NCBI GenBank assembly: GCA_030549775.1
Contig: CM060172.1
Location: forward strand, 54,239,942-54,303,941
Source of the DNA: Tamarix chinensis
Lineage: Eukaryota > Streptophyta > Magnoliopsida > Caryophyllales > Tamaricaceae
DNA: 64,000 nucleotides
Direction of reading: 5' to 3'
Below, piece by piece: positions 25,050-38,129 of the stretch (its first letter is position 1; every line of letters begins with the position of its first letter). The notes under the pieces were generated by a model that had not been told where the DNA came from, did not search any database, and worked only from the letters and a program-made list of their open reading frames with translations. A program made the translations under genes and the position numbers.

Positions 25050-25560
25050 ACCCCACTATTATGATCGATGGATAGGGAATATCTACTCCAATGCAAAACA
25101 CACCTAACTATTATTATAACTAGTACCGGTAAATAGATATTAACTCCAAGGTAGAACGCACTTAACCACTACTATAAATGGTGGACTGGTAAATATATAC
25201 TAACTCTAGGGAAGAACGCACCTAACTACTATTAAACTTAGTGGACCGGTAAATATACTACCCAAGACAAAATGCATCTGACCACTATTATAACCGGTGG
25301 ACCTGTAAATTCGATCTCGACCCATATAGTGTTCCACTATAAGTGAATAGTATCTTTTTCATAAATTATTATTATCCAAAGGTTTAACTTATTGAGATCA
25401 AGACCCCCATTATTATAACCGATGGACTGGGAATATAACTCTAGGAAAAAATGCATTTAACCACTATTATAACCGGTGGACCAGTAAATATACTACCTAG
25501 GACAAAATTCTCCTAACCACTATTATAACTGATGAACCGATAATATCCTACTTTTGGGCC
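25050..25560. repeat. ~65-bp minisatellite with ACCACTATTATAACCGGTGG core
   Basis: About seven diverged units, each with CCACTATTATAACCGGTGGA then CCGGTAAATA and a spacer like CTAGGACAAAATGCA. The same repeat occurs at 48465-48785 and, inverted, at 58405-58820, always inside a long-LTR copy. Confidence 0.75.
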
Positions 25561-25599
25561 TAACTCAATGATCTTCTACTTTAAGTGATTAGTGTTTTA

Positions 25600-26880
25600 T
25601 TCGTATCTTATTTTCCAGGTAACACACACCAACCCATGCACAACCCAAGTGACACTCCTAACTTGCTACCACTTGACTAACCCAGACTATATGAAAACCC
25701 TAATCCCTCAACCCTAGAACATCCACACCCTCCAATAACTCCTGGAACCCCCAACATTTTTCCATCAACCTATGAGGACCCTAGAAGCCTCGTAATCATG
25801 GGTTAAGGCCCGTTGTCCTTTTTTTCTCCTCCTATGATCTCCATCGCCCACTAGGGTTTCCCCTTGAAACCCTCATTTGGCCTATGTGGCCCTTATCTCT
25901 CCCCTCCTTACTTAGCCTACATCTCCCTTGATTCAATTACCATCACTATAATCACCCCAACACTAAACCTTATAGCCCAACTACTCAACTCACACATGTG
26001 ATAATGACATCCTAGCTAGTCACCTCTAAAAACCCTAATATTCCCCCTTTTACTTTCTTACCCCTTTCTTACACACCTCTACCCTCCATTTGGCCTGACC
26101 CACATCCTCTATGTGGTATATTCATCATCCCAAATCCAACGTACAACCAACTTCCTCAAACTTTCCTCACAATACACCCTATCCTTAAGGTTGATCCCCT
26201 AACACCCTAGTTTATGCTCTCATGCACCTTTCCATCTTCCTATGTACCAAAACTTCCCCAAGTACACTAACCACCCAAAACACACTTTCCTCCCTATAGT
26301 CAACCTCCGTACAAGGTTTTCCTATGTAAATCTTTCCCCCATGCAAAGTTCACACCCCCCATGCAAAGCTCACACTCCCCATGTAAGTTTTTTCCCTAAC
26401 ACCTCACATTATCATTTATCTTTTTTATTACTCCACAATATTTCATGAGATAACTGAGACTCTATCCAAATAACACTTCACTCACTCCACCCTCTTCATT
26501 TTATTTCACTTTCCTTGGCCACTCAAGTCCCACCTAAGACATATAGGCATAAACACATTATTATTCAACCATGCACAAGACTATATCCACCCATAGCAAG
26601 ACTTATCCATACATACAACAAGCAATGAGAATCATGCATACCATTATCTTAGATCTTTTCAAGTCAAGCTGCACCACGCACACTTAGTTCACATATATAT
26701 ATTTACACATAACACACAAATACACCCATTTCACAAAGAAGACTCATAACACAACCCAAACCTTAACTATATCCTTACCTAGTTGGCTCTAGGCTTGAAT
26801 CAAGAGATCATACACCTCCTTGCGGGGAATTATTGATTTGGTACCTATAATAAGAGCATCAACTAGGTCATTTCACTTTT
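25600..26880. other. LTR interior, C-rich AT-rich text without a gene
   Basis: Part of the solo LTR 22756-28504, corresponding to 48800-49440 of the other copy. It holds scattered AACCCTAA words and no supported coding frame. Confidence 0.5.
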
Positions 26881-26915
26881 TTCCTTATTTTCTTAACAAA
26901 AAATACTAATGATGC

Positions 26916-26916
<1 letters not shown>

Positions 26917-26998
<82 letters not shown>

Positions 26999-27023
26999 TT
27001 GATGATGATGATGATGATGATGA
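26917..27023. repeat. Compound microsatellite (AAT)n-(GAT)n
   Basis: AAT units to about 26952, then GAT units with one GTT interruption. The same compound array is at the same place in the copy at 50193-50290. Confidence 0.95.
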
Positions 27024-27673
27024 TAATGATGGTAATAATGTTAATAATAATGATTTATTAAAATAAAATACTCAAAATAAGTAAAGGAAGGGAAGGTGTA
27101 ACCAGAATGGACCAGGTAGGTGAGGGTGGAGGCGACGGCGGCGCGGAAGTGGTGGTGGTGATTTAAAGAAGGAATTTTTAGGGTTGAAAGGAGGAAGGAA
27201 GGTAGGGTCTCTTAGGGTGGTGAAGTTGTTGGCTTAGGTGGCTAGTGGTGGCGGTGGTCTTGCGGTGGTGCTCACAGCGGCACTCAAGAGGAAGGGAAAA
27301 AGAGATGGAAGAAGGAAAGAGAAGAAAGGTTGGTGGAGAGTTTAGTGTGGTAGGAGAGGTATTCTTGTGCAGGAAGGGAGGTAGGAAGGGGGTGTGGCAA
27401 GCTGCGGTGTTAGCGTGGGGTGGCCCTAGTGGTGTGCAGGGGTGCAAAAGGGTAGCTCGAGCTACCCACTTTGCAATGCTAGGGAGAGGAAAGGAAGGGG
27501 AATGAAGGGAAGAGAAGGGACTCAATAGATGTAGGGAAGAGGTTGGGAGGGAGTTGGGATAATGGCAGGGCCTGGTGGCGGTAGCGGTGACGGTGTCTCA
27601 AGTGGCGACAAGATAATGGGAGATAGGGGAAATCGGGGCAGAAATGAGAGGGAAAGAAGAGTGTGGGGGAGGG

Positions 27674-27681
27674 ATTTTATA
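27674..27681 (-). promoter_or_regulatory. TATA-like box of long LTR
   Basis: ATTTTATA reads TATAAAAT on the minus strand, inside the purine-rich block, at the place equivalent to 50845-50856. Confidence 0.4.
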
Positions 27682-28226
27682 GGTGCAGGGAAGGGCGAAG
27701 AGGACAAGGTACGAAAGTGGATAATGGAGGAGAGTAGGTGGTTGCCAGCCGGTAATGGCAGGGTGGTACTACTGTGCAAGGGGCAGAATTGTATAGGGCT
27801 AGGGGTAGGTAAGGGAGAGGGACATATAGGGGAGGGGGTCGTACAGGGGACGTGCCAAATGCACACCCTGTATAGTCGAAAGAGGAAAGGAAGAGGGGAG
27901 AAGGGAGGCGGAAGTTGCAAAAATGGCAGCATGTGTAGGCATGCAGGTGGGAGGTTGACGGTGAGGGCAAAAAAGGAACAGGGAGAAAAGGAGATGGAGA
28001 GAAAAGGAAAAGCGGGGGAGGGGCGTATATTGGGATGCCGCTTGGGAGAGTAAAAAAGAATAGACGTTTGGGTTGGTCGGGGGGAAAGAAAAGAAGAGAA
28101 AGAGAGGAAAGGAAGGAGAGGGAAAACGGGCCACCATTAGGCCTGCTAGGTGTAGCCCAAGAAAAGAGGAAAGGAAAAGAAAAAGGGGGTGGTAGGGTGT
28201 TTTGGGTTTTTGGAAATTCTATGGGT

Positions 28227-28257
<31 letters not shown>

Positions 28258-28346
28258 TTTTATTAGTTTGGGAAGTGTTATAATTTATTTTTGGTTAGTT
28301 AATTAAAATAGTTTTCAATAATTATGTCATTGTGTCAATTTCATTG

Positions 28347-28360
28347 TCATTATTATTATA

Positions 28361-28414
<54 letters not shown>
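28347..28414. repeat. (ATT)n microsatellite, about 22 units
   Basis: Near-perfect ATT repeats in the AT-rich end of the solo LTR. A shorter AAT array lies at 28225-28257. Confidence 0.95.
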
Positions 28415-29734
28415 TTCTTATGAAGGGGTATATATAGTTAAATTTTATTCAATAATTCATTATTTTACTCTTTATTCCTAAAATAAAAGGCTTGGGGTAT
28501 TACACTAATCAACCAGTTTTACCTAACAAGTCGATCAGTTTGCCCTCAAATAGCATAGAAAATAAAATTTTCATGCAAATCATCCTCAAAATTCCTACCA
28601 CATCCAAACGAAAACATATCCTAGCATCATACCAACACCTTTTCAGCTCATAACTGAGACATTCTTCACAATTAATCAAATCAATCCAATTTTCCTAAAA
28701 TCATGCATTTTTCTTAGAGTTCATGAGTTAATCAACATGTATCAATCTAAAATCAAATTCTCAAGCCGCCTTATAAAATTGGGGCTTTAAAGAATTTGGC
28801 ACAACACATGCTTAGCCAAGCCACATTTTAGAAGTAAGAATGACTTACTTGGTGAAAGAAAAACTCTTCTACAAATATGAAAACTCAACTTAGAAGATTT
28901 TCAATTTCCAAACCTTAAAGAAAACATAGGTTAAAGCTGTAAAAACTCAAAGAATAATTTCATAAGTTAGAATTCTAATTAGCAAAAAAAATGACTTACC
29001 AAACCTAAGAGAAAACAAAGAAAATTTATGTTGAAAGAGAGACTCAAATTCCTTCTAAATCTAACCTCCCTTACTTAAAGATTAACAAGAAGGAGATAGA
29101 GAAAAGGATCATAAGGGTGGAAAAGAACCAAAACTAATCTTGAATTGGAGAGAAAAGAACACAAGGTTAGAGAGAGTTGGAATATTTTGGTGGCTAAAAG
29201 AAAAGTGAATGGAATGGGTGATTGGGGCTATTTACAGCCAGCAGATTGGTAATGGAATGAGTGTGGTTAGGATCAAATATAAAAAAACCTTAATTTATAC
29301 TCTTTAAATTTGAGCTAAATGGGTGGATTTTTTCAAGGATAGGATGACCTCCCTTCTAGAGCTAAAATGGTGATTTCTGAAGAAAAAAAATTAGGTTGAA
29401 TTTGCCTAGAAATGTCAAACACAAGAGAGGAAATGAGCAATCAGCGTGAAAGGAATCTCCTAGCTAAGTAGAGATTGGTATAGGAATCGAAGCAAAAATT
29501 TTGAGAGTGTGTAGAGAAGAGAGGTGGTAGAAGACAAAGATGAGGTCACCCTCTTCTTCAATTATCCAAATCGAACCCTCGAATCAATTTGAGGCAAAAG
29601 CTCTAGCCGAATGCATGATAATAAAGGTTAAGAATCTTTAAAGGACAACTTGGAATTGGGTTATTAAGTTTCCATTTTGGTATAAGAAAGTTTCCCAGAA
29701 AAATTGAGTTTTGAAAATGTACTCAACTATACAA

Positions 29735-29880
29735 AAACTAGTTGATCGGTTTGGCCTGCCTGTTAACTATTCTATTAATCAATCGATTGCTTTCCCAAAC
29801 CACTTAGTTGAGAAAAACCCCTTAGCTAAAACAATGAACCAGTTGATCGGTTCATGGAACCCATTGATCGGTCCACTTGA
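29735..29880. repeat. CGATCGGTT motif cluster near the LTR end
   Basis: Equivalent to 3945-4110 in the related copy. Confidence 0.5.
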
Positions 29881-30031
29881 AAACTCATTCTATTCCATTT
29901 TTAAAACTTATTTAAATCCAAATTTTCATCAAACTCAATTATAGTTCCAAATCAAAATCAAACATTATCAAATATTAATAAATATAATAAATTCTTATTC
30001 CACAAACTTCATAAAAAGATGGGGTATTGTA

Positions 30032-30421
30032 GCTATACTTATGCCCAACAATGTATTTGTTTGAGTAGAAAGCATATATCTATTATTCGAGCAATGAGCA
30101 TATTTTTTAGGATTTAGTGCCGACCAACCGATCGGTTCATGGGTTCATGACACTAGTCGATCGGTTGCCCTAACTAGTCAATAGATTGGTCAAACAAGAC
30201 AAAGGATGATGTTTAAACCTTATGAGAATATGTTACCTTTGCATAAACTATTCAATTAGTTATAGGGACCAGTCAGTTTAGTCCTAAGGAAAAACAATAG
30301 TTTGCATTTTATCTCAATCCGTAGCCTAGTTGGTAAACCAGATGATTAGTTTCTATAACCAATCGATCAATTTTATGAAATTAGTCAAAGTGTTCAAATA
30401 GAGACAAAATGGGTTTGTACA
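30032..30421. repeat. Host segment with CGATCGGTT motifs and the first unit of a ~93-bp tandem repeat
   Basis: Contains CCAACCGATCGGTT-type words at 30124-30170. From about 30330 it holds one unit of a tandem repeat whose further units are at 41926-42215, on the other side of the next insertion. Confidence 0.5.
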
Positions 30422-33400
30422 TGAAATACCCCCATTATGTAATTCCTAATTTAGATGAACTAATTTAAATTTTGATTATTATGTGTAATTAATTATAGGC
30501 TTGAATGTCTTGTTATTGTGTTTAATAATATATTTATGATATTTGTGTTAGTAATTTGGACATGTATATTAATATTTAGAGGAAATATAATGATGATGAT
30601 TATAAAAAAATAATGATAAGAATATTGTTAATAAAAATCAAATAATAGTAATAACAATAGTCATAATAATATTAATAAAAATAATAATAGTAGTGGTCGT
30701 GGTGGTAGTAATTAGGGAGGACTTTTCTTTTTAGTATTTATTATTTATTTTCTTGTTAATTAATTAATTTAAACTTAAACCTTTTTCTACTATTTTATCC
30801 CCAAACCCAACCTAAATGTAACTAAACCCCCAACCAAACACCACCCTCGTGTTGCATCTCTTCCATTCCCCATGTATTAACTTTGCCCCTACCAAACATA
30901 ACCTAACACTACTCCCTCCATCAGACTAACTCTTCATCAAACACGCCTTCTTTTTGGCTTCCTTCTTCCTACCTTCAACTCTGCTAGGTCTTCTTTATTC
31001 TTATTTTTTTTTCTCTTCTCTGCCTACTCCCATCCACTCAACCACACCAATCTACCAGCTTCCATCTTTTTCTTTCTCTCCCTTCCCTATTCGATCACCA
31101 TAGCCAACCCAATCCTTTTTTTTCTCTTAACCTATTTGACCCTTCTTCTATACTCTCCTCCCTCTATTTTTGTTACCTTATCCATCACTTTCTCTAAGCA
31201 CACTACAACCACTGACCACCCTCCTTTTCTTTCTCTCATGTAGTACCTAGCTTCCTCCTTCATTTTTTTTCATTTCTTCCTGGTCATCTTGACTCTTGCC
31301 CTAACCAATCATCTGCTCCTTCTTTTTCCTTCCTCCTAATTAATTTTCCTTTTCCATCACCAAACTCCTTTTGTGCCACTATCCCTTATTGGTGCCATCA
31401 ACCCAGTAGTCGAGCCTCTCCTCATCAAGCTCTTTGGTTGTTGTCAGCCATTCAACCTTTGCGATCATCCCTACTTCTTCCCCCCATCATGTCATCCCTC
31501 ATTGATAAACCACCAGCATTGATTGCCTCACCAACCATCTTCACTACCTCTGCCTTGGTCTTGCCCCGCCTTGTTTATCTTCTCTTGCAAGCCTTTCTAC
31601 TCAAACTCTAGCATCACTACCAACATTGTGCATTGTCTACACCCATTTGAGCTAGTCCCATCAACCTCCCATATTCTTTCCCCTTGGTTGTCCCACTTGC
31701 CTTGCCAACCACCCCAACTAAACTCCACCAGTAAGCACCATCCCATATAGCCATCCACCATTGATCCTTCCAGTCTTCCCTTGCATCGAGCATAAGCCCC
31801 AGTTGGTTGCCCTATGTGTGTGGTGCATGGTTGTACCATGCATCCATGACCCCTTGTTTAAATTCTCAAATATATTTTAGCCTTAATTCTTATTAATTGT
31901 AGTTTAATTATTTTATCTTTGTATAGATACTAATATATTCATATTTATGGGGGATTTGTTGTTGGTGTTAGGTAATCCCAATCCTACTTAAAGGGGCCTT
32001 GAAGAGGCATTTATGCAGTACAGTTTCTGCAGCTTAGAGGTAAATCCAACTACTCCATAGATATTAGAATTTTTGCGTAAATATGATAGGTTTATTTTCT
32101 AGAATAAAAATTATGTTAAGTTAATGTATTAGAAATTTTATATTTTTGCCAAAAAATTAAAACATGCAATATTACACTGCTGTTTAAATTTTGTGATGTA
32201 TGAAATAATATATGTTACCATTTTAATATTTAAGAATTCATGTACGACTTGGTATTATTTTAAAAATTAGGATATATGCTTGTGTCAATAAGTTGTGGCT
32301 AGAACTAATACGCATGTCTAGAGTTAGTGTTTAATTGGAATTTGTGCCTTCCCTTATGTTGGACATACAAATGAGTTTAAAATATTCCTTACATGTTTTA
32401 TATAGATTTGGATGAATGGTATGCTGGTTTTAGAGCATAAATAGGATTAAATTGTGATTATTTTGTATCACATATTCTAAGGATAGAAATATAAACTTAT
32501 ATGTACTATGCTTGTACCTAACATTTTATATGGAATTAGTGTGAATATCATAATATGCTAGAATTTCATGCTTGGGTTATGTGTATTATGTTATGTTTGT
32601 GATTAGGGATAATATTATCTTCTATCATGATGTGAAATTTTCTTGTATGATAAATTATTTTTAATTATTATATTTTAGTATTTTCATGACAAATATCTTA
32701 TAAAAATAAATATGGTAATAAAGTGGTTAAAAATGTGGTGATTAGAATTTGGAGGGTATTTTGGTTATTATGATAAAAATGTGTCTCAAGGTGAATAATT
32801 AGACTAGTTGACTTAAGTATTGACCTCAGAATAATTTTGGAAATAATTGGAAGAACATATTGAATTGTTTGGAATAGGATAATTATTTAGGCTATGGTGT
32901 GATGCCTAACCCCAGGTCGTGTTGGCTTAGTGATGTTACAATCCTTGTGGTCCTTTTGATTGGAATTTGTTGATTGTTTCTTTATGGAGGCCCTTGATTT
33001 GATTGATTGATGGCTAAATTATTACTATTGTGGACCTTAGTATCCTTGAGATAAAAAATATTGAATTAGATAAGACACAAATCACTTAAAGAGAAGGGCT
33101 TAAGTTTGGAAAGGGATCTCATGTCTTAGAATAGGCCCCTAGGTGCATAGTTAACCCTTTGGGTCAAAGGGCCCACTTCTACTCTATAGGTATTTTATAC
33201 ACCCTATAGGGGTACGTATACTTAAGGACTTAGGTATTAAGGTTTAGCTTAGGTGACTAATATTTTTTGTGGCTTCCTTAATGATCTTTGCCCTAGAATT
33301 AAATAATTTGATTTGTTAACACCACCTTGACAATTACTGTCTTAGATATGGGATTGTGCTCTAATCAAAATTAGATTATTGATTAATATAATTGGATTAG

Positions 33401-33770
33401 ACACCCATCATAATACATCTGCAATAATTGGATTAGGATTGTCTTTATAAAGGTTGGACTGTTTGGTGACATCAAACAAATACCACGTTATGTACATAAT
33501 AAGATTTTTTGATATCTTGTGATTGTTGTATAATTCGGAGCATTCCTTTATTGTGCCCTTTCCAAGTTTTTGATTAGATTAATATTTTTTATTGAAAAGT
33601 GGGATCATGTTATTTAGATGTTGGTATTACATGTCGATGTATGGTTTTAGATAACTCTTATTATTTGTATGTTAAATGTAGTATGGGCTTACTGCCTCTT
33701 TAGAGGTATAGTCATTACTCAGTATGAGGAATTCATGCTAATACTATCACTTTTCAAAGGAGTACGTGCA

Positions 33771-33775
33771 TTGCA
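33771..33775. repeat. Target site duplication TTGCA, left copy
   Basis: Identical to 41482-41486, just outside the copia LTRs. Confidence 0.9.
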
Positions 33776-34590
33776 TGTCAGATAGAATTTACAGCATGAA
33801 TTATAATCATCTAGTAATAAATATGATCCATGCACAATCCATTGAATTAAGTGCAAAACCCTAACACATTATATAAGCCTTCAATTGTGTGGAATTTAAA
33901 TATATAATGCTTGTTGAGGATCATTAAGGAAGTACCTCTAGCCATCAATTGAACTAATTACACTAGAAACACAATTCGTAGAGAAATCAAACATAATTTT
34001 GCAGTTCTAATCCCTCTTTCCTTAAACCTGATGATGTATGTTTCTTCTAAGAAACAAGAATATGGACATTCTTTGGTTTTATTCTTCATCTTTGATTTCA
34101 CATAGAAATCACATAAAAAAATGGAAGAAGAATCAAATCCCTATTTCTCTTTTCCTATGTACGTATGAATGTGTGCGTGTTTTTAAACTACAACTATTTC
34201 ATAGATTAGTGCACTTATCTCTTACGTGCAAAAGGTGTGGATTTTTTTATTTTAACCAAATCTTTACTTTCCCTGCTAATTATAAAAGTTAAAATTTGAG
34301 ATAAATAAATTAAATATTTAATTTATTATCTTCATTATTTCCTTTTCACATTACATGCATATGCTTGTATCCATACTTAATTATAATTCTACTATTAAGA
34401 ATTAGATAGGGAGATTAATGTTAGGCTTAATTACTAACATATTATCATATAACGTAAATTTTATGGCCAAAGTCTTTATATCTGATTTAATATGGACCAG
34501 TCCAAGGGTCAATGTATATATATATATTATAAAACACTTTATTTATAAAAAATAATAACAATAATTTTATAAAACTAAAATATATTAACA
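33776..34590 (-). repeat. 3' LTR of the copia element
   Basis: 815 bp. Matches 39764-40053 plus 40927-41481 in order. Confidence 0.9.
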
Positions 34591-34602
34591 TTCTCCCAAT
34601 TC
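34591..34602 (-). other. Polypurine tract of the copia element
   Basis: TTCTCCCAATTC on the plus strand reads GAATTGGGAGAA on the minus strand, adjoining the 3' LTR. Confidence 0.7.
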
Positions 34603-34899
34603 GTCCATATAAATTAGATTCTCAATATGGCCTCCTTATGTTAGTACAAAATAAATGATAAAACTGATAAACAAATCATGGAAACAAGATTTTGACATTT
34701 TGAAAGATATCTTCCGCGTATCACAATGAACTAATTCCATCCATAAATTTAAATTTATGAATAAACCTAATGTTTATTCAAGGCCCTTTAATTAATGTGT
34801 TATTTCTCAATAAATCATATGTATGCAAGCTAAATGACAATCAAACACATCTTTGTTTAAAAACATCATTATGTATCATAACAATATAATCATATAGAG

Positions 34900-36460
34900 G
34901 GTTCAACACTCATATTATACATGTGATCCTTAAACTTTCTTGGTGGCATGGCCTTAGTTAAAGGATCAACTAACTTACAATAAATACATGTGTGTTCCAA
35001 GATCACTTCTCTTTTTGAAACACGTTTTTTTATCTCCAAATACTTGATTTTTATTCCCCTGGCATGACTACCACTTTGGTTTTTTTTCTTGATATAAAGA
35101 TAATAGCTAAATTGTCATACTTACGCATCAAAGATCTAGAAATAGAATCCACTATTCTAAGACCCAATATGAAATTTCTTAATCACACACCATGTTTTTT
35201 GGATTTAAATGATAAGATGGGTTTTGCTTTCATTTTAGAATGGCTATGCAATCCTATGTTTTTCTTTTTCATGATATTATTCCACCGGCTAGTATGAAAA
35301 TGAATTCAAAAGTAGAATATTTACATGAATCTACACAGCCAAAAAAGTATGCATCCGTAAAGCCTACTACCTCCAAATACTCAAAATGATGATATATAAG
35401 CATATAGTCCTTAGCTTTCTTCTGATACCTTATAAATTTCTTCATAGCTTTCTAGTGGTCAATTCTTATATTACTCTAGTAACATCCTAATACTCCAACA
35501 ACATATGTAATGTCAGGTCTAGTACAAACCTAAGCATATATAAGGTTTCCAACTGCAGAAGCATATGTGATGTTCTTTATACGATCTCTCTCTAATTCAT
35601 TCATAGAAATCTGACTTAAATACAGTTTTTCACCCTAGACAACCACACTTGGTGTACAATCTACCATCATGTATCTTTCTAACACCTTATTGATATATTC
35701 TTCTTCAGATGGTCCTAATATCCTTTGGGATCCATCTCAGTGAATCTTAATGGTAATGATATAAGATGCATCACCTATATCATTCATATCAAATTTGTTC
35801 AAAATAAATTATTTTACCTCATATAGCATCCATTTATCATTGCATGCAAGTATAATTTCATCTACATATAAAACCAAGAAAAAGGCCTTACTTCTATTGA
35901 CCTTGATATATGTACACTGATCTATGGCATTCTCTTCAAATCCAAATGAAGAAATGACACCATGGAACTTCAGATACCATTGTTGGAAAGCTCATTTTAA
36001 TCCATATATGGCTTTATTAAATTTACACACCAGATTATTGTATGCATGATAGGAAAACCCTTTAGGTTGTTTCATGTGTACCTCTTCCTCAATCTCGCCA
36101 TTTAAAAACATCATTTTCACATCTATCTATTGCAGCTTAAAATTAAAATGAGCTACTAATGCCATAACTATGTGTAGGGAATCCTTAGTGGAAGCAGGAG
36201 AGAAAGTCTCCATGTATTCCTCTCCCTCTCTTTGAGTAAACCCTTTAGTAGCTAGTCTAGCCTTATACCTGTTAATGTTCCCTGATGAATCTCTCTTAGT
36301 CTTAAAGATCCACTTACAACAATAGGCTTAGATTCATTAGGTAATGATACAAGGTCCCAAACATCATTGGCCTTTATGGAATTCATCTCTTACTTCATGG
36401 CATCATACTATAGCTCAAATTTTAAACTACTCATGGAATATAGAAAGATTTCGTGATCAT
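34900..36460 (-). pseudogene. Copia reverse transcriptase and RNase H relic
   Basis: Minus-strand reading, with many stops, recovers the copia RT series. It starts with an EMNSIKANDVWDLV segment (about 36400), followed by IDVKMMFLNG (about 36110), KAIYGLK, YVDEIILA (about 35850-35870), VLERYMM (35690) and YASAVGNLIYA (35545). RNase H pieces with FFGCVDS and ILAGG follow near 35300-35350. The catalytic YVDD reads YVDE here, and RNase H has lost its usual ADSDFAG acidic residues. It would have copied element RNA into DNA; this copy cannot. Confidence 0.8.
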
Positions 36461-37139
36461 CAATAGCACAAATATCATAGTTAAACTCTTATAAGTACAC
36501 ATAATAGTCACTAGGTATAGTTTTTATTCTTTCCCTAGTAGATCTTCTTAAAGTTGGCCTACAATACTCTAGAGTAGCTTACTCAATAGCTATTTGTTCA
36601 AAAACTTCAATAAGTTCTTAAACAACCTGATCTATCGTATTTATATTAGCATTCTGTGGAGCCTCATTGACTTGTTGTTCAACCACAATTGGAACTAGAA
36701 GTGTACAGAACATGAAGTGGAAGCTTCCTTTACTGAACATATCTCAAGAACTAGAATCATGATCTGATCGCTCCCACTTATTAAGCAGTGTTCAAAAAAA
36801 TTAGCATTTATTAACTTCACAAATCTAGTGCTATATGGCAGGCGATATAACATATAACCCTTAGACCTTTCAGTATATCCAGTGAAATACCTACTAATAG
36901 TCCATGGGTTAGCCTTTATTTCCTATGGATTATAAATTATTCTTTTAGAAAAACACCCCCAAACTTGAATATATTTTAAACTTGGCTTTTAGCCGTTAAA
37001 AAGCTTAAATGGTGTCTTAGACACCACTTTGGTTGGAACTCAATTTAAAATATATACCAATGTCTTAAGTGCTTTATTCCACAAATATCTTGGAAGATTG
37101 GAGTTGCTAAGAGTACTCCATACCATATATAACAAATTT

Positions 37140-38126
37140 TATTATTTTATTTTAGATAAGCCATTTTGGTAAGGTGAACCAAGCATAGTATATTGGGCAA
37201 CTATCTCACTCTCTTACAGAAACTTTGCAAATAGATCGGGTGCTTGTCCATCCTCAGTGTACCTCCCATAGTACTCTCCACCTCTATTAGACCTCACAAT
37301 TTTAATTTTCTTATCAAATTGACTCTCTAACTTAGATTCGAATACTATAAAATTATCTAATGCTTCATGCTTATTATTAATCAAGTAAAGAGACATATAT
37401 CATGAGTAGTCATCAATGAATGAAATGAAGTATGTTTGACTATGTGAATCCTTATCAGGACTACATATGGCGATATATATAATCTCAAGTAGTTGATAAC
37501 TCCTACTGGCACCTTTATTAGACTTGTTTGTTTGTTTTACCTCTATACAATTTATACAAGTGCTAAAGTCAGCAAAATCTAAAGTACCAACTATAGCATC
37601 ATTTACCAATCTCCTTATTTTCTCAATAGAGATGTGATATAATATGTTGGGCCAAAGCATTGATAAGTCATCATTCATAACACATATTTTTGAACCAATA
37701 TATAAATTCATTGCAATATTCAAATCATCGTGCATTAAATCAATAGAATAAAGACCTTCAGAAAATGCAACATACCCAATACGATTTGTTTCATAAAACA
37801 AATTAATTGAATTTTATTTGAAAACAAATGAGTATCCAAACAGAATAAGTCTTGAAAAAAAAAATCAAGTTTCTACTGAAACTTGGAACATAAAAATTAT
37901 TTTCTAACATTAATGCATGACCACTAGAGAGAACTAACCTACATGAGCCTATTTCATAAATCATTGAGCATATCTTACTACCGGTAAAGATACTTGGTTC
38001 ATTGCCAACTGGTTTCCTAATTCTTGCCATAACCTGCAAGGAATTGCAAATATGGATGGTAGAACTAAAATCAATCCACCAAGTATTATGATTTGTATCT
38101 ATTGTATGAGACTCAAAACATACCAA
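37140..38126 (-). pseudogene. Copia protease, GAG-pre-integrase and integrase relic
   Basis: Three adjoining minus-strand frames (38126-37803, 37801-37400, 37396-37214) carry, in order, the protease start (WWIDFSSTIH), the GAG-pre-integrase/zinc segment (LWPNILYHIS, then C..C in FSTCINCIE), the integrase core start FIDDYS, and VRSNRGGEY. Near 37190-37150 a SPYQNGLSK segment corresponds to the last catalytic region. Active sites are damaged: the protease DSG reads DFS, and the second integrase Asp, normally in SDRGGEY, is Asn. Stops and small shifts separate the frames. Confidence 0.82.
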
Positions 38127-38129
38127 AGA

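Larger units (their letters stand above)
22756..28504 (-). mobile_element. Solo LTR of the long-LTR family, nested in 20826-30031
   Basis: Ends TGTAACACCCCC and GGGGTATTACA. Flanks ATAGT (22751-22755) and CTAAT (28505-28509) each differ by one base from CTAGT, which is what the homologous uninterrupted site near 2755 reads. It contains a family D insertion (about 22998-24750). Without it the length is about 4.0 kb, equal to the 3992-bp copy at 47749-51740. Landmarks: a ~65-bp minisatellite (25050-25560), a compound AAT/GAT microsatellite (26917-27023), a purine-rich block (27080-28200) and an AT-rich terminus. Open frames in the purine-rich block are low complexity. Confidence 0.75.
20826..30031 (-). 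mobile_element. Solo LTR of the long-LTR family, interrupted by a younger copy
   Basis: Left end TGTAACACCCCC, right end GGGGTATTGTA. Flanks GTTAT (20821-20825) and GCTAT (30032-30036) form a target duplication with one transition. It is interrupted at 22755 by the insert 22756-28504, so its own length is 3457 bp. Its two arms align in order with 1293-4233. No internal gag-pol region exists between the ends, as expected for a solo LTR made by recombination between two LTRs. The decayed TATA box at 29229-29237 gives minus orientation. Confidence 0.7.

Noticed and set aside
27178..28235. Set of 66-163 codon frames on both strands
   Set aside because: Same purine-rich LTR block; frames on both strands overlap and are compositional (few A/T, so few stops).
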